NCBI RefSeq assembly: GCF_014208105.1
Contig: NZ_JACHMQ010000001.1
Coordinates: 1,054,001 to 1,118,000 of the forward strand
Reading direction: 5' to 3'
Length of the DNA stretch: 64,000 nucleotides
Origin: Actinomadura coerulea
Lineage (GTDB): Bacteria > Actinomycetota > Actinomycetes > Streptosporangiales > Streptosporangiaceae
The stretch's first letter is position 1, and each line of letters begins with the position of its first letter. This document shows positions 55,383 through 62,576 of this stretch, in pieces. The position numbers were made by a program, and so were the translations under genes. The notes below the pieces were generated by a model. It saw nothing but the letters and a program-made list of their open reading frames with translations, was not told where the DNA came from and made no database searches.

Positions 55383-56633
55383 CTACTGCCCGACCTGCGT
55401 CCGGTGCCGGCGCAGAGCGGGGTTGAGGAGGCCGACGGAGACGACCGCGGCCGCCGCGGCCAGGCCGCCCGCCAGGAGGGCCAGGGGCGCGGAGGTCGCG
55501 GACGCGAGCAGCCCTCCGCGGAAGTTGCCGATCTCGGGGCCGGCGACGCCGATGACGTGCTCGACCGAGGAGACCCGCCCCCGGAACCGGTCGGGGGTCT
55601 CGACCTGGATCAGGGCGCCGCGGGTGATCACGGCCACGGTGTCGGCCGCCCCGGCCGCCGCCAGGCAGGACAGCGCGAGCCAGAGAGGCCCGGCCAGGCC
55701 GAAGCCGGCGAGGGCCAGGCCCCAGGCCGCGGCCGCGACGAGCTGGACCGCGGCGCGGCGGCGGAGCCGGGTGACCGTCCCCGAGAACAGGCCGGCGCCG
55801 AGCCCGCCGACCGCGATCGCGGACAGGAACAGTCCCAGCGTCCGGGGATCGCCGCCGAACCGGAGCTCGTTGACCATGGGGAAGGTCGCGACGGGCATGG
55901 CCAGGACGGTGGCGGCGAGGTCGACGCCGAAGGACCCCCACAGGAGCGGGTGCCGCAGGACGATCCGCCAGCCTCCGGGGAGCGGCCCGCGGCGCTCTTC
56001 TCCCGCCGGCCGCTGATCCTCGCCGCGCCGCACGGGCACCGCGGGCAACCGGATCACGGCGACCAGCGACGCGGCGGTGGCCAGGGCCTGGACCGCGTAC
56101 GCGGCGGGGTGGCCCCACCGCGCGAGCACGAGCCCGGCGACGGCCGGTCCGATCAGCAGGGACGCCTGGAACGCGACGCTCTGCAGGACGAGCCCAGCGG
56201 CGACCTGGTCGGAGGGCAGCAGGCGGACGGGGAAGGTGCGCCGGGCGGGCGCGCCGAGCGCCGCGCACCCGGACTCGGCGGCGACCAGGGCCAGCAGCAG
56301 CGGCACCGACCGGGCCCCGGCGGCGGCCTGCGCCATCAGGCCCAGGGCCGCCAGCGCCTGGCCTCCGGTGGCCGCGCGGACGAGGCTCCGGCGGTCGACG
56401 GCGTCGGCCAGCGATCCGCCGACCAGGCCGAGGACGAGCATCGGCACACCCGTGGCCAGCCCGATGGCCCCGGTCCACAGCGGGCTGCGGGTCAGTTCCC
56501 AGACCTGCTGCAGGACGGCGACGACGGCGATCTGACGGCCGATCGAGGCGAGCGACGACCCGACCCACAGGTCGCGGAACGGCCGGCTCCCGCGCAGCGG
56601 GCGGACGTCGATGAGCCCTTCCCGTAGGGCCAC
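55383..56633 (-). CDS. MFS transporter (EntS-like, 12 TM)
   Basis: 416 aa. It opens LRGSRPFRDLWVGSSLASIGRQIAVVAVLQQVWELT, has motif-A-like GGSLADAVDRRSLV and twelve hydrophobic segments, with the signature DRFRGRVSSVEHVIGVAGPEIGNFRGG seen in the EntS/DUF894 group. The GTG start is 2 bp after the MarR stop codon, so it is cotranscribed with the regulator that presumably controls it. Substrate unknown (family members export siderophores or drugs). Confidence 0.88.
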   Translation of the reverse strand: MALREGLIDVRPLRGSRPFRDLWVGSSLASIGRQIAVVAVLQQVWELTRSPLWTGAIGLATGVPMLVLGLVGGSLADAVDRRSLVRAATGGQALAALGLMAQAAAGARSVPLLLALVAAESGCAALGAPARRTFPVRLLPSDQVAAGLVLQSVAFQASLLIGPAVAGLVLARWGHPAAYAVQALATAASLVAVIRLPAVPVRRGEDQRPAGEERRGPLPGGWRIVLRHPLLWGSFGVDLAATVLAMPVATFPMVNELRFGGDPRTLGLFLSAIAVGGLGAGLFSGTVTRLRRRAAVQLVAAAAWGLALAGFGLAGPLWLALSCLAAAGAADTVAVITRGALIQVETPDRFRGRVSSVEHVIGVAGPEIGNFRGGLLASATSAPLALLAGGLAAAAAVVSVGLLNPALRRHRTQVGQ

Positions 56634-56635
56634 GG

Positions 56636-57163
56636 CTACGGCTCGGCGGGGGCGTCATGCGCCCGGGCGGCGGAATCGGGAGGCGCGGCGTCGAGGTGGG
56701 AGAGGATCCGGTCCTTCATCGGCCGCCGGGCCAGCGCGCGCTCCAGTTCGGTGACGACGGCGCTGAGCGGATGCGGCACCTCGTCGTCGAGTTCGGCGAC
56801 CGCCGCCTCGGTCGCGCGCCACTCGGCCTCCAGGAACGGCACCAGGGCGCGGCCGCGGTCGGTCAGGGTGACGCGCCGTGTGCGCGCGTCGGCGCCCGGC
56901 TCGGAATCCACCAGCCCCTCTCGGCGCATGGCGGCGATCGTCTGGCTCATCGCCGAGTGGGAGCGGTCCAGCGAGGCGGCCAGTTCGCGGATCGTCAGCG
57001 GGCCGGTGTGCGCGAGCCGGATCAGGGGGTAGGCGAAGCGGGGGCGGACCCCCCGGATGCCTCGCTCGGTGTACAGGGACTCGATCTGGGCGTCCAGGCC
57101 GGCCAGCAGGGTGTGCAGCGCATGCCACCGCCCCGGTGCGGCGGTCGGGTCCGAAGATGTCAC
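56636..57163 (-). CDS. MarR-family transcriptional regulator
   Basis: 175 aa. YPLIRLAHTGPLTIRELAASLDRSHSAMSQTIAAMRREGLVDSEPGADARTRRVTLTDRGRALVPFLEAEW is a complete winged helix with the wing DARTRRV. The GTG has TATATT six bases upstream on the minus strand, so the mRNA is probably leaderless. Two direct repeats ACAGCGCTAATA cover that -10 and the start codon, an arrangement suited to tight autorepression. Confidence 0.9.
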   Translation of the reverse strand: MTSSDPTAAPGRWHALHTLLAGLDAQIESLYTERGIRGVRPRFAYPLIRLAHTGPLTIRELAASLDRSHSAMSQTIAAMRREGLVDSEPGADARTRRVTLTDRGRALVPFLEAEWRATEAAVAELDDEVPHPLSAVVTELERALARRPMKDRILSHLDAAPPDSAARAHDAPAEP

Positions 57164-57187
57164 AGCGCTAATATAACAGCGCTAATA
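57162..57187 (-). promoter_or_regulatory. Direct-repeat operator and leaderless promoter of the MarR gene
   Basis: acagcgctaata occurs at 57162-57173 and 57176-57187, each containing the palindrome AGCGCT. TATATT (minus strand, 57170-57175) is the -10, six bases before GTG 57163. Confidence 0.72.
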
Positions 57188-57274
57188 CGTGTCCCGGCCT
57201 CCGGAACACGCTCAGCGGGGCTGTGATGGGTAGGAGAGCAGGCAAGGAACACGAGACCCCAGGGGCCGTCTGCG

Positions 57275-58063
57275 ATGAGCTCACCATCCGAAATCGACAC
57301 CACCGTGCCGCATTCGGCCAGGATCTGGAACTTCCTGCTGGGCGGTACCGACAACTACCCCGTCGACCGGCAGGCCGGAGAAAGGATCTTCGCGGTCTTC
57401 CCCGGGATGGTCGCCATGGCCCGGCAGTCCCGGCGGATGCTGCGGCGGGTCGTGCGCCACCTGGCGGGGGAGGCGGGCGTCCGCCAGTTCCTGGACATCG
57501 GGACCGGGCTGCCCACCATGGACAACACCCACGAGATCGCCCAGCGGCTCGCGCCGGCCTCCCGGATCGTCTACGTCGACAACGACCCGCTGGTGCTGAC
57601 GCACGCCCGGAAGCTGCTGACCAGCACGTCCGAAGGCGCCACCGACTACATCGAGGCCGACGTCCGCGAGCCCGAGGCCATCCTCGCCGAAGCCGCCCGC
57701 ACCCTCGACTACGACCAGCCGGTCGCGCTCATGCTCATGGGCATCCTCGGGCTGGTGAGCGACTACGACGAGGCCCGTTCGATCGTCGACAGGCTCATGG
57801 CGGCCCTGCCGTCCGGCAGCTACCTGGCCGTCTACGACGGCACCGACAGCGACCCCGCCTACACCGCGGCCATCCGGACCTACAACTCCGCCAGCGGCGC
57901 CGTCTCCTACATCCCCCGCGCGCAGGAGCAGATCGCCGGCTACTTCGACGGCCTGGAGCTGCTGGAGCCCGGCGTCGTGCCGGTGACGCGCTGGCGGCCC
58001 GACCCCGGCCAGGAGGACGTCCCCGAGGTGTCCTGCTCAGGAGGACTGGCCCGCAAGCCCTGA
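57275..58063 (+). CDS. SAM-dependent methyltransferase, DUF574 family
   Basis: 262 aa. TVPHSARIWNFLLGGTDNYPVDRQAGERI is the DUF574 opening. VRQFLDIGTGLPTMDNTHEIAQ is the SAM-binding motif I, RIVYVDNDPLVLTHARKLL motif II, and YIEADVREPEAIL motif III. These actinomycete enzymes have no proven substrate. It starts 112 bp after the divergent MarR gene. No good ribosome-binding site is seen before ATG 57275. Confidence 0.9.
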   Translation: MSSPSEIDTTVPHSARIWNFLLGGTDNYPVDRQAGERIFAVFPGMVAMARQSRRMLRRVVRHLAGEAGVRQFLDIGTGLPTMDNTHEIAQRLAPASRIVYVDNDPLVLTHARKLLTSTSEGATDYIEADVREPEAILAEAARTLDYDQPVALMLMGILGLVSDYDEARSIVDRLMAALPSGSYLAVYDGTDSDPAYTAAIRTYNSASGAVSYIPRAQEQIAGYFDGLELLEPGVVPVTRWRPDPGQEDVPEVSCSGGLARKP

Positions 58064-58265
58064 ACCGCCGCGTCATCCGCGGGACGGCCCCGCCCCTGCT
58101 CCTCGCGGGCGAAAATGTGGCCATCTCATGGGATGCCATGCATTTCATTAAAGAATGGACTCGCATATCGCCGGGGTACCGGCAATGCGGGGGGCCCGAC
58201 GTGATCGTGTGTTCAGATGAACGCGGAAGAGAGATCGCTTCGGACCTGCGTGAGGAGTCAACGGC
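58064..58265. other. AT-richer intergenic stretch upstream of the lectin-like gene
   Basis: About 200 bp with noticeably lower GC (cattaaagaatgg, aaaatgtgg). No gene or clear dyad seen; it presumably carries the promoter of the secreted protein gene. Confidence 0.5.
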
Positions 58266-59339
58266 ATGAGGCATCGGGGAGCTTGCGTCACGGCGGCGGT
58301 CGGTGTCGCCGCGGCCGTCGCGTCGTTCGGGCACGCGTCGGCGGCGGACCGTCGTCCGGGACCGCTGCTGGTCCGCGAATCGTTCACCGGGGCCACCGCG
58401 GACTCGCGCTTCATCGGGTACGGGGCGGCCTGCCTGACGGGCGCGCCGCGAGGGAACCCCCCGGCGGAGGCCGCGAACCATCCGCTCGCGGGCTGCCGCC
58501 GGGACCCGGTCGGCCCCGTGCCGCCGGGCGGCGCCGCGCCGCGCGGATATCTCCAGCTCACCGACGCCCATGTCGAAGCGACCGGCGCCGCGCTGTTCGA
58601 CTCGCCGATTCCCGCGCGAGGCGGCCTGGAGATCACCTTCGAACAATGGCAGTACGGCAACACCACGCGGGCTCCGGCCGACGGGATCTCGTTCTTCCTG
58701 ACCGACGGCGCCCGGAGCCTCACCACGCCGGGCGCGTTCGGAGGAAGCCTCGGCTACGCCCAGAAACTCCCGGGCGGCAGGGCCGGCGGGCAGTTCGTCC
58801 CCGGAGTCGACGGCGGGTACCTCGGCATCGGGCTCGACGTGCTCGGGGACTACTTCGGCGACGGTGAAGGGCGCGGAAGCGGCTGCGAGCGGCGCTCCCC
58901 GGCCGGGACGGCGTTCCGTCCGCCCGCCCCCGGCCCCAACGTCGTGACGGCGCGCGGCCCGGGGAACGGCACGACCGGATACTGCCTGCTCGCCGCGACG
59001 ACCAAGAACAAGACGACCAGGGGCCCCTGGCGGTCGTCGCTTCCGGGACGGCTCCACGGCGACCTCAAGAAGATGCCCGCCGACGTCACGCCGAGCCGGG
59101 CCGAGAGGCTGCTCGAACCGGTGAAGCGAGTCGTCCGCGTGGCGGTGTCGCCCGGATCGAATCCGGTGGCGACGGTCGACATCGACTTCCGGGACGGCGC
59201 CGGCTTCAAGCGGGTGCTGAAGTTCACCCCTCCCGCGCCCGTCCCGAACACCGTCAGGTTCGGCTTCGCCGCGTCCACGGGTCCGCTCACCGACGTGCAG
59301 CTCATCCGCCGCGTCACCGTCCGCTCCCAGCGCGGCTGA
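58266..59339 (+). CDS. Secreted L-type lectin/glucanase-like protein
   Basis: 357 aa. N-terminal signal peptide (CVTAAVGVAAAVASFGHASA, likely cleavage after ASA). The body has VRESFTGATADSRFIGYGAACL, GLEITFEQWQYGNTTRAPADGISFFLTDG and VDGGYLGIGLDVLGDYFGDG, matching the jelly-roll of L-type lectins that coordinate Ca2+ and sugar. A cysteine-bearing loop (GSGCERRSP, TGYCLLAA) may form a disulfide. Presumed extracellular; ligand unknown. Its 3' end overlaps the convergent EamA gene by 26 bp. Confidence 0.83.
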   Translation: MRHRGACVTAAVGVAAAVASFGHASAADRRPGPLLVRESFTGATADSRFIGYGAACLTGAPRGNPPAEAANHPLAGCRRDPVGPVPPGGAAPRGYLQLTDAHVEATGAALFDSPIPARGGLEITFEQWQYGNTTRAPADGISFFLTDGARSLTTPGAFGGSLGYAQKLPGGRAGGQFVPGVDGGYLGIGLDVLGDYFGDGEGRGSGCERRSPAGTAFRPPAPGPNVVTARGPGNGTTGYCLLAATTKNKTTRGPWRSSLPGRLHGDLKKMPADVTPSRAERLLEPVKRVVRVAVSPGSNPVATVDIDFRDGAGFKRVLKFTPPAPVPNTVRFGFAASTGPLTDVQLIRRVTVRSQRG

Positions 59340-60297
59340 GAGGAACGGCGGCCCGCGGCTCGGCGGGCCGCCCGGCGGCGAGCAGGACTCCGGCACCGCC
59401 GAGCGCGAGGCCGCCGATCACCAGGGGGTGCAGCGCCTGGCCGGTGACCAGCCAGGCCAGCACGGCCGTCACCGAGGGGGTGAGGAAGAACACCGTGCTC
59501 ACCCGGGTCGCCGACGAGCGCGACAGCATCCAGTTGAGCAGCAGGAACGCCGCGATGGAGTTGACGAGGACCATCCACGCCACCGACCCGCCGAACGCCG
59601 TCCAGTCCGACACGCGCGGGGTCTCCAGGACCAGGCTGAGCGGTCCCACGGCCGCCGCGCCGACGAGGACCTGCGTGGCGGTCCCGGTTCTGACGTCCAT
59701 CACGGGGACGAAGCGCTTCTGGTAGAGGGTCCCGAGGCTGAGTCCGCCGAGGCCCGCCAGGCACAGCGGGATGCCCCAGGCCGACAGGCTGACCCGGTCG
59801 GCGACCGCGAGCACCACCCCCGCCGCGCCGAGGGCGAAGCCCAGGGCCTGCCGCCGGGTGACGGTCTCGCCCAGCAGCCGGGCCGCCAACGCGATCACCA
59901 CCGGGTTGAGGCCCTGGACGAGCGAGATCACGGCCGCCGGGTAGTGCAGGGCGAGGGCGGTGTAGAAGCAGCCGAACTGCACCGCCTGGACGAGCAGCCC
60001 CGTGACGGCGACGTGCGCCAGCGCCCGCCCGCGCGGCCATCGGGCCCCCGCGAGGAGGGCGTACGCGGCGAGCAGCGCCCCGGCGACGGCGAACCGCGCG
60101 AACATCAGGAGCAGGGGCGGGGCCGCCCCGACGCCGGGGACGCCCGCGACGAACGCGCTGCTCCACAGAACGGTGAACATCGCGGGCGCGAGCACCGCGC
60201 CCGCCCGCGTCCCGCGGCGGCCGCCCCTGTCCGGGGCGGGGGCGGCGGGCTCGCGAGCGCCGGTCGGCGGGGGAGGGGCGGGCGTCCCCGGCTTCAT
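59314..60297 (-). CDS. EamA-family (DMT) membrane transporter
   Basis: 327 aa, ten helices in two EamA repeats. FTVLWSSAFVAGVPGVGAAPPLLLMFARFAVAGALLA is the first repeat start; ALHYPAAVISLVQGLNPVVIALAARLLGE closes it. FLLLNWMLSRSSATRVSTVFFLTPSVTAVLAWLVTGQ is the matching end of repeat 2. Probably exports a metabolite or amino acid. ATG 60297 is chosen over 60351 because gaagga lies 7 nt upstream. Confidence 0.9.
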   Translation of the reverse strand: MKPGTPAPPPPTGAREPAAPAPDRGGRRGTRAGAVLAPAMFTVLWSSAFVAGVPGVGAAPPLLLMFARFAVAGALLAAYALLAGARWPRGRALAHVAVTGLLVQAVQFGCFYTALALHYPAAVISLVQGLNPVVIALAARLLGETVTRRQALGFALGAAGVVLAVADRVSLSAWGIPLCLAGLGGLSLGTLYQKRFVPVMDVRTGTATQVLVGAAAVGPLSLVLETPRVSDWTAFGGSVAWMVLVNSIAAFLLLNWMLSRSSATRVSTVFFLTPSVTAVLAWLVTGQALHPLVIGGLALGGAGVLLAAGRPAEPRAAVPLSRAGSGR

Positions 60298-60397
60298 CGA
60301 GGGTCCTTCCGTTGCGAAGCGGGCAGGCGCGACCGGCCCGCCCCGCCGCATGGCGGCGCGGGTGGGCGGGCCGGCGCGTCGGCCGGAGGGAGAGGGG

Positions 60398-61009
60398 TCA
60401 GGACGCGCGCAGGGCGGACCTGCGCAGATCCCACAGGGCGTCGTCGGAGGTGCAGACGCCCGCGGCGCCGTGGCGCAGCGCCTCGGTGACGTCCGCCTCC
60501 TCCTGGACGAAGCCGGCGGCGAGGTACGGGACGCCGAGCTCCCGGGCCTCGCGCTCCACGTAGCGCAGCATGACCGCCGGCATGAGCTGGACGAGGTCCG
60601 GGTGGGACCGTCCGATGGACTGCACGCTGCGGTGCAGGTTCGACCGGTCCGTGACGAAGACCTTCTGCATGGTCAGCAGGCCCAGCCCGCCCGCGCGCTC
60701 GATGATCGCCGCGCGGGTGGAGCAGACGCCGATCGCCCCGATCCCCTTGAGGTAGGTCAGGGCGCCCGGATCGTGCCCGAGGCCCGGCGTCGAGTCCATG
60801 TTCACGAAGACGATCTTGCGCGCGGCGAGCGTCGCCGCCACCGTGGCCTCCAGCTCCCCGAGCGGGACGGACGCGAGGATGCCGAGCGGCGCCGACCGGG
60901 AGGCGAACCGGCCGGCCATGGCCACCCCGACGATCGAGGCCATCACCGGGTGCTCGGCCAGCGCGGCCAGCAGCCGCCGATCAACGGGACGTTTAGGACG
61001 AAGACCCAT
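60398..61009 (-). CDS. GlpP-family glycerol-3-phosphate-responsive antiterminator
   Basis: 203 aa TIM-barrel-like protein. LLAALAEHPVMASIVG, KIVFVNMDSTPGLGHDPGALTYLKGIGAIGVCSTRAAIIERA, VFVTDRSNLHRSVQSI and QLMPAVMLRYVE match the GlpP family, in which G3P binding allows RNA antitermination of glycerol genes. It follows the FAD-linked oxidase on the same strand by 19 bp and so belongs to the glpD operon. Whether it truly binds RNA in this host is unproven. Confidence 0.88.
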   Translation of the reverse strand: MGLRPKRPVDRRLLAALAEHPVMASIVGVAMAGRFASRSAPLGILASVPLGELEATVAATLAARKIVFVNMDSTPGLGHDPGALTYLKGIGAIGVCSTRAAIIERAGGLGLLTMQKVFVTDRSNLHRSVQSIGRSHPDLVQLMPAVMLRYVEREARELGVPYLAAGFVQEEADVTEALRHGAAGVCTSDDALWDLRRSALRAS

Positions 61010-61028
61010 TAACTCACCCTATTTACGC

Positions 61029-62576
61029 TCAGAGGTCCTCGGAGAACCCGGGCAGGCCCAGCTTCCCCGGGTTCATGATCCCGTTCGGGTCGAGGGCCCG
61101 CTTGACCGCCGCCAGGGTGCCGAAGCCGCTGCCCAGCGCGGGCCGCACGTAGGGGGACCGGAGCAGGCCCACGCCGTGGTGGTGGCTGATCGCGGCCCCG
61201 TGCCGGATGAGCACGTCGTTGGCGGCGTCCCAGGCGGCCCGGTACCACTCCCGCCGGCGGGAGCGTTCCACGTCGCCGCGCAGGGAGAAGTACAGGCAGG
61301 CCCCGTCGGTGTAGGCGTGGGACTGGTGCGCCGAGGCGCGCAGCGTCCCCGGAACGGACTCCACGGCCGCGATCACCTCGTCGTAGAGGGCCGTGAGCGA
61401 CGACCACGGCGCCGCGATCTCGCAGGTGTCGGCGACGAAGCCGGGCCCCTTGGCGAACCCGTCGCCCGACTTGCCCACGATCATCCGCTCGTCCAGCCAG
61501 CGCGCCAGGACGGCGTCGCCGTCCAGCGTCACCGGGGCGCGGCCCGCGCAGACCTCCTCGGCCACGGCCATCGCCGCGTCCACCAGCGCCGGGTCGCCCT
61601 CATCGGCGATCAGCAGCAGGTTGGTGTCCGGCTCACCGAAGTGGGTGCCGCTCTCGTGCGCGTCGTACAGGCGCAGCACCGCCGGGGTCGCGCCGCGCTG
61701 GAGGATCTCCCGGCAGGCGTCCAGCCCGTCGGAGAAGGTGGCGAACCCGTACGCCAGGCCCGACGCGTACGCCGGCAGCCGGTGCGTCCGCAGCCGCAGC
61801 CGGGTGATCACGCCGAGCGTGCCCTCCGAGCCGATGAACAGCTGCCGCAGGTCGGGACCCACCGCCGCCCGGGGATGGGTCCCGAAGCTCGCGGACGAGC
61901 CGTCGGGCAGGACCACGTCCAGCCCCACGACCATGTCCTCGATCTTGCCGTACCGGGTGGAGAGCTGGCCCGCGCCGCGGCAGGCCGCCCAGCCGCCGAC
62001 CGTGGAGATCGCGAACGCCGACGGCCAGTGCCCCGCGGTGGCGCCGTGGACCTCCTGGAGCTCCTTCTCGAACAGGTCGCCGAACATCCCCGCCTGCACC
62101 TCGACGATCATCGATTCGGCGTCGAAGGACAGGATCCGGTCGAGCCGGCAGACGTCCAGCACGACCCCGCCGAACACCGGGAGCGCCGCGCCGAGGACGT
62201 TGCTGCGTCCCGCCGACACCGTCAGCGGGACGCGGTGCGCGGCGCAGATCCGGACCACGGCGGCCACCTGCTCCTCGTCGGCCGCCTCGACGACCACCGC
62301 GTCGGGGGTGGCCGGGCGGCCGTCGGTCTCGCCGATGGACGTGCCCGCCCACCAGTCGCGGGTCCGCCGGACCACCTCGTCCCGGCCGGTGTGCACGGCG
62401 GTCGCGGCCGCGCGCAGCTCGGCGAGGACCGCCTCGGGCACCGGGACCGCGCCCTCCTGGAGGCTCGCCTCGCCGCCGCCGGGCGGGCAGTCGGCCGCCC
62501 AGCGCGGCGGCGTGGGCGCCCCGACGACGTAGTCCCCGCGGTTGAAGGGGTGGGTGATGGTCTGCCTGCTGATCAA
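61029..62576 (-). CDS. FAD-linked oxidase, alkyldihydroxyacetonephosphate-synthase-like
   Basis: 515 aa. PDAVVVEAADEEQVAAVVRICAAHRVPLTVSAGRSNVLGAA is the PP-loop FAD-binding (FAD_binding_4) domain; GHWPSAFAISTVGGWAACRGAGQLSTRYGKIEDMV and GSEGTLGVITRLRLR follow. The C-terminal FAD-oxidase domain ends AAISHHHGVGLLRSPYV and LDPNGIMNPGKLGLP; the triple-His loop is typical of ADPS. It starts with TTG at 62576, directly after ggaggag and overlapping the glpD stop codon (TTGA). Likely acts on a glycerol-derived or ether-lipid substrate. Confidence 0.9.
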   Translation of the reverse strand: MISRQTITHPFNRGDYVVGAPTPPRWAADCPPGGGEASLQEGAVPVPEAVLAELRAAATAVHTGRDEVVRRTRDWWAGTSIGETDGRPATPDAVVVEAADEEQVAAVVRICAAHRVPLTVSAGRSNVLGAALPVFGGVVLDVCRLDRILSFDAESMIVEVQAGMFGDLFEKELQEVHGATAGHWPSAFAISTVGGWAACRGAGQLSTRYGKIEDMVVGLDVVLPDGSSASFGTHPRAAVGPDLRQLFIGSEGTLGVITRLRLRTHRLPAYASGLAYGFATFSDGLDACREILQRGATPAVLRLYDAHESGTHFGEPDTNLLLIADEGDPALVDAAMAVAEEVCAGRAPVTLDGDAVLARWLDERMIVGKSGDGFAKGPGFVADTCEIAAPWSSLTALYDEVIAAVESVPGTLRASAHQSHAYTDGACLYFSLRGDVERSRRREWYRAAWDAANDVLIRHGAAISHHHGVGLLRSPYVRPALGSGFGTLAAVKRALDPNGIMNPGKLGLPGFSEDL

